Assembly (NCBI RefSeq): GCF_002209565.1
Contig: NZ_NJIH01000002.1
Location: 434,001-498,000, forward strand
From: Candidimonas nitroreducens
GTDB lineage: Bacteria; Pseudomonadota; Gammaproteobacteria; Burkholderiales; Burkholderiaceae_B
DNA: 64,000 nucleotides
Direction: 5' to 3'
The notes beneath the pieces were generated by a model. It saw nothing but the letters and a program-made list of their open reading frames with translations. It did no database searches and was not told the origin of the DNA. Shown here piece after piece: positions 47,921 through 57,111 of the stretch. Each line of letters starts with the position of its first letter. Positions within the stretch are counted from its first letter, which is position 1. The position numbers and the translations under genes are program-made.

Positions 47921-48703
47921 ATGAATGGCGCGGCTCGCCCGGACGAAACCGGCGTACTGGAACGCAGCATCCAGCTGCTGAAACTGCTGGCGGCCGCGGG
48001 CAAGCACGGCATGGCGCTGACCCGGCTATCGGCCGCCACCGGCCTGGCGAACTCCACGGTGCATCGCCTGCTGGGCCAGCTCTGCGCGCAGGGCATGGTG
48101 GTGCAGCACGACCCCAGCAAGCGCTATGCCCTGGGCCCTCTGGTCTTCGAACTGGGCCTGGCGGCCTCTTCGTCCTTCGACCCGCGCGATCGCTGCGCGC
48201 CGTTCCTGCGCCGGCTCGCCGAAGAGGTCAGGGACACCGTGTACCTGACGATGCGCAGCGGCTCCGATGCGGTGTGCGTGGATCGCCACGAAGGGCCCTC
48301 GCCCGTACGCGTATTGACCCTGGACGTGGGCAGCCGCCGGCCGCTGGGCATGGGCGCGGGCGGCCTGGCCATGCTGGCCTACGCCCAGGACTCCGAGCGC
48401 GAAGAACTGATCCAGAAGCTGTGCAAGCGCAGGCTCGGGCGGCGCGAGCAATTCGAGGCGGAACTCAGGACGGCGGTGCAGGCTTGCCGGCGCAATGGCT
48501 ATGCATTTATCCGCAACAGAGTGAACCCGGGGGTTTCGGCGGTCGGCGTGCCGCTGCTGAATTCTCTGGATCAGCCCATCGCCGCCGTCAGCGTGGCGGC
48601 AATCGACGCTCGCATGCGCCCGGCGCGCGTCACGGCGCTGGCCGCGCTGCTGCAGCAGCGCGTACGCGTCATCCGCCAGTCCATGCTGGGGCACGGAGCC
48701 TGA
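47921..48703 (+). CDS. IclR-family transcriptional regulator
   Basis: 260 residues. N-terminal winged helix (VLERSIQLLKLLAAAGKHG, LTRLSAATGLANSTVHRLLG) and C-terminal IclR effector domain (~80-255; GSRRPLGMGAGGLAML, VNPGVSAVGVPLL). Members regulate catabolic genes for aromatic and other organic acids and bind small acids. Start chosen at 47921, with AGGA eight bases upstream; 47912 is also possible. It precedes a Bug receptor gene by 169 bases and likely controls the following genes. Confidence 0.9.
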   Translation: MNGAARPDETGVLERSIQLLKLLAAAGKHGMALTRLSAATGLANSTVHRLLGQLCAQGMVVQHDPSKRYALGPLVFELGLAASSSFDPRDRCAPFLRRLAEEVRDTVYLTMRSGSDAVCVDRHEGPSPVRVLTLDVGSRRPLGMGAGGLAMLAYAQDSEREELIQKLCKRRLGRREQFEAELRTAVQACRRNGYAFIRNRVNPGVSAVGVPLLNSLDQPIAAVSVAAIDARMRPARVTALAALLQQRVRVIRQSMLGHGA

Positions 48704-48872
48704 CCGGCACCGGCGGGCCGCAGAAAGGCCCGGCAGGGACAAGCCTCGCAGGCATACGCGGGGCAGGCTCAGAGCCCGCAGATCAATTCCGTTCAACGGA
48801 AATCCAGGCTTGCCGCCGCCCCCTCCTTTCTATAGTGCACTTCTCAGGCACCTATTTCAGGAGGGAATAAAA

Positions 48873-49835
48873 ATGGCAAACCTATTCAAGCGCACGGCAA
48901 CGGCGCTGCTGTTCGCATCCGTATCGATGGCCGCCGCGGCGGCCTACCCCGACCACCCCATCAACCTGATGCACGGCTTCGGCGCCGGCGGCAACGCCGA
49001 CTCGGTGGCGCGCGTCATCGCCGACGCCATGGGTAAACGGCTGGGCCAGACGGTGGTGGTCGAGCCGCGCACCGGCGCGGGCGGCACGATCGCCTCGGCT
49101 TACGTCGCCAAGGCCAAGCCCGACGGCTACACACTGATCATGCTCACCGGCGGGCATACGGCTTCCGCGGCAGTGCGCAAAGAGGTTCCCTACGACCCGG
49201 TAGGCAGTTTTTCGATGGTCTCCACGGTCTCGCGCTTTCCCTTCGTCATCTCCGTAAAGGCCGACAATCCGGCCAAAGATCTGAAGCAGCTGCTGGATCA
49301 GGCGCGCGCGCATCCCGGCACCGTGACGTATACCTCCGTGGGCGTCGGCTCGACGCAGCACCTGACCGGGGAACTGCTGGCCGCCAAGGCCGGCGTGTCC
49401 ATGGTGCACGTGCCCTATCGCGGCGGCGGCGCCCCCGTGCAGGCGGTATTGTCCGGCGACGTGAACGTGATGGTCGACACGCCGACGGTTACCGCCCCGC
49501 AACTGAAATCGGGCAAGCTGCGCGCCCTGGGCGTAACCAGCCCGCAGCCCTGGCCGCTGCTGCCGGGCGTTCCGACCGTCGGTTCGGTGATCCCGGGCTT
49601 TACGGTGATGTCCTGGCTGGGCATCGCCGGGCCCGCCGATATGCCGAAAGACGTGGTCGACACCCTGAACCGCACCCTTAAAGACGTGCTGGCAGACCAA
49701 GCCGTGCAAAAGCGGCTGCACGCCATGGGCAGCGAGGCCTGGTACGGCACCCCCACAGAGATGCGCGACATGATCGCCACCACGACCGAGCAATGGAAAC
49801 AGGTCGTGAAAGCCGCCAAGATCCCCTTGCAATAA
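48873..49835 (+). CDS. Bug/TctC-family periplasmic solute receptor
   Basis: 320 residues from ATG 48873 with GGAGGGA upstream. Signal peptide (cleavage near AAAAA-YPDHP). Typical motifs: INLMHGFGAGGNADSVARV, EPRTGAGGTIASAYVAKA and VHVPYRGGGAPVQAVLSGD. Presumed binder of the substrate for the FAH/VOC pathway encoded next; no membrane component is nearby. The frame extending to 48810 is not used. Confidence 0.93.
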   Translation: MANLFKRTATALLFASVSMAAAAAYPDHPINLMHGFGAGGNADSVARVIADAMGKRLGQTVVVEPRTGAGGTIASAYVAKAKPDGYTLIMLTGGHTASAAVRKEVPYDPVGSFSMVSTVSRFPFVISVKADNPAKDLKQLLDQARAHPGTVTYTSVGVGSTQHLTGELLAAKAGVSMVHVPYRGGGAPVQAVLSGDVNVMVDTPTVTAPQLKSGKLRALGVTSPQPWPLLPGVPTVGSVIPGFTVMSWLGIAGPADMPKDVVDTLNRTLKDVLADQAVQKRLHAMGSEAWYGTPTEMRDMIATTTEQWKQVVKAAKIPLQ

Positions 49836-49889
49836 GGCCCGCGCGGCAGGTTTTCCCACTATCCGATTTTCGTACATGAAGAGGCATCA

Positions 49890-50876
49890 ATGAAGTTGGC
49901 ATCCTTGCGCCGCGATCGCGACGGCGCCCTAATAGTCGTCAGCCGCGACCTGGCAAGCGCGGTCAGCGCGGCCGGTATCGCCCCCACCCTGCAGTCAGCG
50001 CTGGATCGCTGGCCGCAGGTGGAAGGCGCCCTGCAGGCGCTATATGAAAAACTCAATGCGGGCCAGGCGCAGGATGCCTTCGCGCTGCGGCTGGAAGATC
50101 TGGACGCCCCGCTGCCGCGCGCCTATCAGTTTCTGGACGGAGCGGCCTACCCCAGCCACATCACCCGCAACCGCAAGGCCCGCGGCGAGACCTTGCCGGC
50201 CGACTTCTACGAGAAGCCCCTGGTCTACCAGGGGATCTCGCACGGCTTCATGGCCTGGAACGAAACGGTACGGCTGCCCTCGGATGATCTGGGCATCGAT
50301 TTCGAGGCAGAAATCTGCGCCATCACGGACGACGTCCCCATGGGGGTTTCGGCCGAAGACGCCCCTGCCCACATCAAGCTTTTCGTGCTGGTCAACGATA
50401 TTTCCCTGCGCAAGCTGATTCCGCCCGAACTCAAGCGCACCTTCGGCTTCCTGACCGGCAAGCCGGCTTCCAGCATGGGCCCGGTGGCCGTCACCCCCGA
50501 CGAACTCGGCGGCCTGTGGGACGGCAAGCTGGTGTCCGGCACCATGAACTGCTGGGTGCGGGGCGAACGCGTGGGCACCATCGAAACCGGCAAGGACACA
50601 CCGTTCCACTACGGGCATCTTATTGCCCACGTGGCGCAAACGCGCAATTTCGAGCCCGGCACGCTGGTCGGCCTGGGCACTGTGTCCAATGACGACGAAA
50701 GCGCCGGCTGCGGCTGCATCGGCGAGATCCGCGCCCTGGAGGTGCTGCGCGACGGCGCGGCCAAGACCCCTTTGTTCGCCTTCGGCGACGAAGTGCGCAT
50801 CGAGCACCTGGATCGCAACAGCAACTCGGTATTCGGCCGCATCCAGCAGACCTTCGCGCCCTTGGACGCCGCGTGA
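49890..50876 (+). CDS. Fumarylacetoacetate-hydrolase-family protein
   Basis: 328 residues. N-terminal ~80-residue domain, then the FAH fold with the metal-site region DDLGIDFEAEICAITDDVP (~130-150) and GHLIAHVAQTRNFEPGTLVGLGTV. The family cleaves C-C bonds of acylpyruvates or hydrates/isomerises ring-cleavage products in aromatic catabolism. The VOC protein gene follows after 47 bases. Reaction proposed only at family level. Confidence 0.87.
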   Translation: MKLASLRRDRDGALIVVSRDLASAVSAAGIAPTLQSALDRWPQVEGALQALYEKLNAGQAQDAFALRLEDLDAPLPRAYQFLDGAAYPSHITRNRKARGETLPADFYEKPLVYQGISHGFMAWNETVRLPSDDLGIDFEAEICAITDDVPMGVSAEDAPAHIKLFVLVNDISLRKLIPPELKRTFGFLTGKPASSMGPVAVTPDELGGLWDGKLVSGTMNCWVRGERVGTIETGKDTPFHYGHLIAHVAQTRNFEPGTLVGLGTVSNDDESAGCGCIGEIRALEVLRDGAAKTPLFAFGDEVRIEHLDRNSNSVFGRIQQTFAPLDAA

Positions 50877-50923
50877 CACATCGCCAGGCGCGACCGGCAA
50901 CCCACGCACACAGGAGATAAACC

Positions 50924-51478
50924 ATGCTTTGCAAAAGCCTGCACCACGCGGCGTTCCGCTGCAAAGACGCGCGGCAGACCGTTGATTTCTACACCCAGGC
51001 GCTGGGGCTGAAATTCATCCACGCCATGGGTGAAGACCACGTACCGTCCACCGGCGCATACAGCCCGCACATTCACGTATTCCTGGAAATGGAAGACGGC
51101 AGCTGCATTGCGTTCTTCGAACTGCCCCACGACAAAGGAGAGCCTTCGGGGCGCGATGCCGAAACCCCGGGCTGGGCCCAGCACTTCGCCTTCCGCGTCA
51201 AGGACGAAGCCACGCTGCTGCAGGCCAAAGAGAAACTCCAGGCCCGCGGCATCGAGGTGCTGGGCCCCGTCAACCATGACGACTTCCTGCTTTCCATCTA
51301 CTTCCACGATCCTTCGGGCCACCGCCTCGAGCTGGGGGTGAACATCTCCACCCCCGAGCGCGACGCCCTGTTTCGCAACGAGGCCGAATCGGTGCTGGCG
51401 CTGTGGGATCAGACCCACGACTGGTCGCGGCGCGCCGAGCTATACGGCGCGGCCAGCGGCTACCAGCGCGCCGATTGA
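50924..51478 (+). CDS. VOC-superfamily (glyoxalase/extradiol dioxygenase-like) protein
   Basis: 184 residues. Two vicinal-oxygen-chelate modules: likely metal ligands are His7 or His8 (SLHHAAFRCKD), His in WAQHFAFRVKD and Glu in DPSGHRLELGV. Could be an extradiol-type dioxygenase or an isomerase. Tight linkage to the FAH gene suggests ring cleavage followed by hydrolysis. Ends just upstream of the LysR gene. Confidence 0.82.
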   Translation: MLCKSLHHAAFRCKDARQTVDFYTQALGLKFIHAMGEDHVPSTGAYSPHIHVFLEMEDGSCIAFFELPHDKGEPSGRDAETPGWAQHFAFRVKDEATLLQAKEKLQARGIEVLGPVNHDDFLLSIYFHDPSGHRLELGVNISTPERDALFRNEAESVLALWDQTHDWSRRAELYGAASGYQRAD

Positions 51479-51669
51479 AGCGGGGCCGCGCTCAACAAGA
51501 AAACAGGGCGCGAAGCCGGAGAACAAGGCAAAAAGCACGGCAAGGCGAAGCAGCCCTCACCTTGTCGATCGCGTACCCGTGTGAAGCGCAGATAGGCGGG
51601 CCGCCGGGGCCCGCCGACATGCCGGATCCCACCCATTACAATAAGAAAGGGACCCCATTCACGATACCC

Positions 51670-52590
51670 ATGCCCAGAAAAATTCCTCCGATGAACCCTT
51701 TGCGGGCGTTCTACGTGGTCGCTCGCACCAAGAGCCTGACCAAGGCCGCCCAAGAACTACACGTCGGCCAATCGGCCATCAGCAAGCAGCTGGACGTGCT
51801 GGAGAAATATTTCGGCGTGAAGCTGTTCCGGCGCGAACAGCGCGGCATCAGCCTGACAGACATAGGCCAGGAACTCGCGCAACGCATCGTGCCCGCCTTC
51901 GACCAAATCGCGGACGCCGCCGCCGGCATTGCCGAACGCAGCGACGGCAACAAGATCCGGGTTCACACCTACACCACTTTTGCCGCCAAATGGCTGATTC
52001 CCAGGCTGGAAGATTTCCACACGCAATACCCCCGGCTTTCGGTGCAGATCATCGCCTCGGTCGACGAGATGGACTTCGAGAACGACCGCATAGACTTCAG
52101 CATCCAGCTCGGCCGCGGCGCCCGCGCCGGGCTGGAGGTCGATCTATTGTTCGACGACATCATCGAGCCGGTATGCAGCCAGGGCTTTCTACTGCAACAC
52201 GCGCCCGAAACCGCCTATCCGCAGGCGGTGCTGCGCACGCGCCTGCTGGATTCCCATTACCGCCCCAAGAGCGACTGGCAGGCCTGGGCCCAGGCCTGCC
52301 ACTACGAAAAAGAAATCGCCGATACGCCGCACATGAACTTCAGCAGCTCGGTGCTGACGTGGCAGGCGGCCATGGACGGCCTGGGCGTCGCCATCGGCCA
52401 AATGGCGCTGCTGACTGAAGACATCGAAAAAGGCAAGCTCGTCGCCCCGTTCAAGCAGCCGGTACGCACGGGGCTTTCGTTCCGCCTGCTGCGGCCCAAG
52501 GCGCAGCGCGAGGAACGCAAGATCGTGCTGTTCCGCGACTGGATACTGGCGCAGGCCGCGACAACCCGGCCTTACCTGCCGGCCTGCTGA
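51670..52590 (+). CDS. LysR-family transcriptional regulator (GcvA-like)
   Basis: 306 residues from 51670. Winged helix at residues ~8-65 (LRAFYVVARTKSLTKAAQEL, VGQSAISKQLDVLEKYFG), then the periplasmic-binding-like effector domain. Several starts are possible (51619, 51670, 51691), none with a clear ribosome binding site. It probably regulates the Bug-FAH-VOC genes or the acyl-CoA dehydrogenase gene, whose stop is only 24 bases from its own on the other strand. Confidence 0.87.
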   Translation: MPRKIPPMNPLRAFYVVARTKSLTKAAQELHVGQSAISKQLDVLEKYFGVKLFRREQRGISLTDIGQELAQRIVPAFDQIADAAAGIAERSDGNKIRVHTYTTFAAKWLIPRLEDFHTQYPRLSVQIIASVDEMDFENDRIDFSIQLGRGARAGLEVDLLFDDIIEPVCSQGFLLQHAPETAYPQAVLRTRLLDSHYRPKSDWQAWAQACHYEKEIADTPHMNFSSSVLTWQAAMDGLGVAIGQMALLTEDIEKGKLVAPFKQPVRTGLSFRLLRPKAQREERKIVLFRDWILAQAATTRPYLPAC

Positions 52591-52614
52591 AGCCGTGACC
52601 GCGCCCCAGACACG

Positions 52615-53778
52615 CTATTGGGCCGCAGGCTTGGGCGGGCGCTGCGAGAAAGTCCGGCCGAACACGCCTTCGGCGATGCGGTTCTTGAGCATTTCGATGG
52701 AGCCGCCCGCGATCATCCAGCCGCGGGTGCGGCGCACGCAGTATTCCACCAGCGACTCCTGGCTGAAGCCCATGCCGCCCATGACCTGCATGGCCTCGTT
52801 GGAAGCCTCCCAGCCGGCAAGATTGCAGGCCAGTTTGGCCATGGCGGTGGATTGCGCGCTGGGCAGGCCATGCTCGCCCTCCAGGGCCGCCCTGTAAAGC
52901 AGCATCTGGGCCTGTTCCAGCTTCATCCACATGTCGGCGAACTTCCACTGCAGGCCCTGGAATTCGCACAGCTCGCGGCCGAACTGCTTCCTGACCATGG
53001 CGTGCTCGCGCGCCGTATTGAATGCGTAGCGGCCCAGGGCCAGGGCGCGCGAGGCATTGCCCAGGCGCTCGACGTTGAACCCGGAGATCTGCTTCTTGAA
53101 ACCGCCGGCGCCCAACAACAGATTTTCTTTGGGTACACGGCAGTTGTCGAAATACAGCTGCGACCACTGCTCGCCGTTCATGAAGTTCGACGGCGTACCG
53201 ACCTGGAAGCCCGGCGCGCCCTTTTCCACGAGTATGGATCCTATGCCCCCCACGCCCGGCCCGAAACGCACGTAGATCAGGAACAGCTCGGCCTCGGGGC
53301 TGTGCGTGGAAAACACTTTGCTGCCGTTGATGACGTAGTCATCGCCATCGAGCACCGCCGAGGTCTTTAGGTCGGTGGCCGCGGAACCGGCGTCGGGTTC
53401 CGTCATGCCCAGCGAGATCAGTTTCTTGCCCGCCAGCAAATCAGGCAGGAAACGGGCCTTCTGTTCCGCATTGGCATACTCGACAAAGGTGCGGATCGGG
53501 CCGAAATTGCCGGCCTGCACGATATCCGCGCTACGCGGGCAAACCAGGGCCACCTGCTGGATGGCCAGCACGGCGTGCATCAAAGAGCCGCCCTGCCCGC
53601 CATCCTCTTCGGGAAAGGCGATGCCCAGCAAGCCCTGGCGGGCCATCATCTGCGCATCGGCCCAGGGGTAATGCGGCGAATGGGCACGCGCAAGCGCCCC
53701 GGCTGCCAGCTTGTCCTGGGCGAAGCGTGCCACGCTGTCGGCAAATGCCTGGTGTTCTTCGGAAAGAGTAAAGTCCAT
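52615..53778 (-). CDS. Acyl-CoA dehydrogenase
   Basis: 387 residues from ATG 53778 with AGAGG upstream. FAD-binding and family motifs: LGMTEPDAGSAATDL, VINGSKVFSTHSP, VERLGNASRALALGR, RKQFGRELCEFQGLQWKFADM and MQVMGGMGFSQESLVE, with the helical C-terminus. Introduces a double bond into an acyl-CoA and hands electrons to ETF, whose genes are at 8676-10357. Substrate unknown; the context suggests a short or branched acid. Confidence 0.93.
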   Translation of the reverse strand: MDFTLSEEHQAFADSVARFAQDKLAAGALARAHSPHYPWADAQMMARQGLLGIAFPEEDGGQGGSLMHAVLAIQQVALVCPRSADIVQAGNFGPIRTFVEYANAEQKARFLPDLLAGKKLISLGMTEPDAGSAATDLKTSAVLDGDDYVINGSKVFSTHSPEAELFLIYVRFGPGVGGIGSILVEKGAPGFQVGTPSNFMNGEQWSQLYFDNCRVPKENLLLGAGGFKKQISGFNVERLGNASRALALGRYAFNTAREHAMVRKQFGRELCEFQGLQWKFADMWMKLEQAQMLLYRAALEGEHGLPSAQSTAMAKLACNLAGWEASNEAMQVMGGMGFSQESLVEYCVRRTRGWMIAGGSIEMLKNRIAEGVFGRTFSQRPPKPAAQ

Positions 53779-54023
53779 ATAAGCCTCTGCTATACCTTGC
53801 AATGCTGCGACGGGCAAAGTCTATCAATCCCGCGCGTGCAGCAGCACACACATTTTCTCTGTCTGATATTCCATAAAAGACTAACAAAGCATTCCGCGGC
53901 GACCCTATTGCGCCGCATGCCTTGCATGGCCGCGCAAAGCCGGAAGCTCGGGCTCGCAACGCTGCGGGCTCAAACGCATGGATCAAGCAAACGGGGCGGG
54001 AACTACCAGTATCAAAGCGAGCG

Positions 54024-54968
54024 CTATCGAGCGTCGCGTTGAACCGCTTGCACACCGCCGAAGTTTCCATACTCGGAAATCGAGTCCATCAGCGCGTCCA
54101 GCAGCCTTTCCGCGCACAGCGCCGCGGTTCGCAACGGGCGCGTAACCACGCAGACCTCACGGCACATGACGGGTTCGACCAAACGCCGAAACTTGAACAC
54201 GCTCAAGGGATGGGCGTGAGCGGTGAGCGCCGGCAGCACGGAAATACGATCGTCCATGCCCAGCATGGCATAAAGCGCATTGGTGCTCGATACCGTATCG
54301 CCGCTGGAGAAATTCCGCCCGAATATGGTTTCGGCCTCATCCTCCATGAAAGCACCAATGCCCGTATCGCGGCTGAGTTTGATGTGGCGATATTTCTTGA
54401 GTGAAGCCCAAGTCAGCGGCCCCGACGTTACCGCCAACGGATGCTCGTTCGGAAAAACCACGCCAAACTCGTCAGTCAGCAGAGGGGTGTAATCCAGTTC
54501 TTTGTAGTTGTTCAGGCGGCTGCATATGCCAAAGTCCGCATCGCCATTCAGAACCGTTTTTTCAATTTTGTCCACGCTGCCATCCGTAATCGAGACTGTG
54601 ACTTCGGGATGGATCTTGCGAAAAGAAGCCAGCGTCGGCCTTAAAAAAAGAATAATCAATGAAGGAAGGGCGGCAATGCGGATATGGCCCTTCTGGCCTT
54701 TCGAGATGGCAGACAGATCGGATACCGCGTTATCGAAACCCGCCAACACCCGCTCGGCCACGGGAAGGAAACTTTCTCCGACCGTGGTTAGCGTGACCTT
54801 GCGTGTGGTTCGGTCGAACAGTTTGACCCCGACGCATTCCTCAAACTGCTGGATCGTCGCAGTCAGTGCCGATTGCGTTTGAAAAAGCCGGGAGGCCGCC
54901 TCGGTAAAAGAACCGCTTTTCGCAATCGCAACAAAAATACGAAAATGGCGCAAAGATATGGGGATCAT
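54024..54968 (-). CDS. LysR-family transcriptional regulator
   Basis: 314 residues. Helix-turn-helix at ~4-62 (LRHFRIFVAIAKSGSFTEAASRL, TQSALTATIQQFEECVG) and an effector domain to the C-terminus. Lies 198 bases downstream of the ridA-like gene, at the end of the TPP-decarboxylase operon and in the same direction. LysR regulators often control such clusters; candidate sites are at 62939-62978 in front of the first gene. Confidence 0.88.
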   Translation of the reverse strand: MIPISLRHFRIFVAIAKSGSFTEAASRLFQTQSALTATIQQFEECVGVKLFDRTTRKVTLTTVGESFLPVAERVLAGFDNAVSDLSAISKGQKGHIRIAALPSLIILFLRPTLASFRKIHPEVTVSITDGSVDKIEKTVLNGDADFGICSRLNNYKELDYTPLLTDEFGVVFPNEHPLAVTSGPLTWASLKKYRHIKLSRDTGIGAFMEDEAETIFGRNFSSGDTVSSTNALYAMLGMDDRISVLPALTAHAHPLSVFKFRRLVEPVMCREVCVVTRPLRTAALCAERLLDALMDSISEYGNFGGVQAVQRDAR

Positions 54969-55166
54969 ATGGCCTGGCTGTCCTGCCTACCTCTCATTTA
55001 TCCAACGGTTACCGGCCTTGGAATCTCCCAAGACCCGACTGGCCGGCTTTCCGGCCTCGGTCATCGATCGAAAACGAGCGCCTACGTGGGCCCATGCCTG
55101 ATATTTCCGGCATCCGATGCGTGGCCCAAGTAGCGCCCGTGCTGCGCCTGCGAGGCGCCGCTTCTG

Positions 55167-55520
55167 TCATGCCACGGCGGCTGCGACCGATATTTCCACG
55201 AGGCATGCGGGATCGTTCATTTCCACTTTTCCGCAGCTGCGAGTGGGTGTCTGGCCCGGTGTGACCCAGGCATCCCACACCGCATTGAACGATTCGAAGT
55301 CATCCATTGTTCTGAGCCAGACGGTCGCGCTCAGGATACGCGATTTGTCTGTTCCCGCCTCTCGCAATAACGAGTCTATTTTATCCAATACCTGCCGTGC
55401 TTGTTGCTGAACGTCGTTCGGCCGCTGGGTCGGCACCTGCCCCGACAGATACACGATACCGTTATGAATCAGGGCGCGGCTGCGCCGGGCGCTTTGATCC
55501 AGGCGCTTGATTTCATTCAT
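55167..55520 (-). CDS. RidA/YjgF/UK114-family protein
   Basis: 117 residues from ATG 55520, which overlaps the hyuB stop by eight bases; GGGAG upstream supports it over the frame from 55550. Family features: IHNGIVYLSGQVP, VLDKIDSLLREAG, VWLRTMDDFESFNAVWDAW and the conserved Arg in TPTRSCGKVEM. RidA-type proteins hydrolyse reactive enamines and imines; subfamily members in catabolic operons act on pathway intermediates. Here it closes the hyuAB operon. Confidence 0.88.
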   Translation of the reverse strand: MNEIKRLDQSARRSRALIHNGIVYLSGQVPTQRPNDVQQQARQVLDKIDSLLREAGTDKSRILSATVWLRTMDDFESFNAVWDAWVTPGQTPTRSCGKVEMNDPACLVEISVAAAVA

Positions 55521-57111
55521 GACCGATTGCTCCCTGTTTTCCATACCCACCGCCTCCGGCGGTTTCCATCAACACCCGATCTCCGCCTGCCAGGATCTTA
55601 GGCTCGGTCGGATCCACCGCCACGCCGTTGATCAGCAGCCGCCCCGGAGTGCCCTGGCCGCCGCCCGCGAGCCCTTGCGGCGACGATTTCATTTGCGTCA
55701 TCAGGAACGAGGCGGCCACGCCGTCGGCATCGGGCCGAATTTCGAATTCGAAACTCAGGCCATTGCCACCGACGTGCTGGCCCGCACCGCCGCTGTCCTT
55801 GCGTATGCTGCGGCGCAAAACGCGGATCGGCGCAAGCGTCTCCATCATTTCCACCGGAGTATTGCCAAGATTTCCGGGAAAGCTCAGCACCGAATAGCCG
55901 TCACGGCGCGCATTGGCTCCCTGGCCAGCGTTCAAAAAATTCACCACGCCAAAGCGCTTGCCTCGATATTCACCGGACATGGTGACTGACGAGTTCGGCG
56001 ATCCCGAGGCCCAGACCTTGCCGGGCAGAACGCCGGCCAGCGCCTTGAACACGGCGGCGGGCAACAAGTGGCCGATCGCGCTTCTTCCGCCCGACGCCGC
56101 CGGGTAGGTGGGATTCAGCAGCGAGCCCATCGGCGCTGTAGTGGAAATCGGCATAAAGCTGCCCTCATTGTTCGGCACGTCCGGACACAGCAGCGATTTC
56201 AAACCGAAGACCGTATAGGCAAAGGTATAAATGGGCACCACGTTGAGGGCGCGCGGCAGTTGCGGACTCGTACCCCGGTAATCAATGTCGATACGGTCAC
56301 CCTCGACTTTCAGTGAGCACTTGATGAAGATCGGCTCTTCAAATCCGTCATGCTGGACAACCGATACGTACACGCCATCGGGAATCCGGCTGATGGCTTC
56401 ACGCATCGCCAGCTCCGAGCGCCGGCGCACCTCGGCGCCCAGGGCATTCAGATCAACGGTCTGCAACAGCCCTTCCAGGCGCTCGCCCATTTTCTTGCAC
56501 GCGGAAACCTGAGCCCAGATGTCGCCCATACCCTGCTCGGGCACACGGATGTTCTGGCTCATCATTTCGATGAGAACTTCGTTTTCTTTGCCCGCTTCCA
56601 GCAGTTTCATCATCGGGATCTGCAGGCCCTCCTCGTAGATCTCGCGGCTGCTGTTGCTGCGCAGCCTGCCGCCGATATCCGTAAGATGAGACACCACGGC
56701 GGCAAAGGCCACGAGCTTGCCTTCGAAGAACAGCGGCGTCGCGGTCGTCACATCATGAATATGGCCCGACCCCTTCCAAGGGTCGTTCGTGATGTATACG
56801 TCGCCCGGCTTCATGGTGTGCGCTGGATATTTGTCCAGAAAATGCCTGACTGTGGCGGGCAGGCATCCGATAAAACCCGGCAGGCTCATCGATGACTGCG
56901 CCAGAGAACGTCCTTGCGCGTCGGTCAGGACAATGGCGAAATCATTGCCGTCGCGCACCAATGTGGAAAAGCAGGTTCGCACGAAAGCCGCCGACGCTTC
57001 GTCAACGACGCTGATCAGGCGTTTCCACAAAATCTCGAGTTCGATGGGATCAAAATGCGTTTTGCGCTCCGCCGTGGCGACGGAGGCGTTCTTTTCTGCG
57101 ACGGCAGTCAT
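55513..57111 (-). CDS. Hydantoinase B/oxoprolinase family protein
   Basis: 532 residues, hydantoinase B fold: FDPIELEILWKRLISVVDEA, DNGDP-type loop here as ITNDPWKGSGHIHDVT, VSHLTDIGGR and IDYRGTSPQLPRALNV. Beta subunit of ATP-dependent N-methylhydantoinase, 5-oxoprolinase or acetone/acetophenone carboxylase type enzymes. Its ATG follows the hyuA stop directly (TAAATG), so it is cotranslated. Substrate unknown. Confidence 0.92.
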   Translation of the reverse strand: MTAVAEKNASVATAERKTHFDPIELEILWKRLISVVDEASAAFVRTCFSTLVRDGNDFAIVLTDAQGRSLAQSSMSLPGFIGCLPATVRHFLDKYPAHTMKPGDVYITNDPWKGSGHIHDVTTATPLFFEGKLVAFAAVVSHLTDIGGRLRSNSSREIYEEGLQIPMMKLLEAGKENEVLIEMMSQNIRVPEQGMGDIWAQVSACKKMGERLEGLLQTVDLNALGAEVRRRSELAMREAISRIPDGVYVSVVQHDGFEEPIFIKCSLKVEGDRIDIDYRGTSPQLPRALNVVPIYTFAYTVFGLKSLLCPDVPNNEGSFMPISTTAPMGSLLNPTYPAASGGRSAIGHLLPAAVFKALAGVLPGKVWASGSPNSSVTMSGEYRGKRFGVVNFLNAGQGANARRDGYSVLSFPGNLGNTPVEMMETLAPIRVLRRSIRKDSGGAGQHVGGNGLSFEFEIRPDADGVAASFLMTQMKSSPQGLAGGGQGTPGRLLINGVAVDPTEPKILAGGDRVLMETAGGGGYGKQGAIGHE

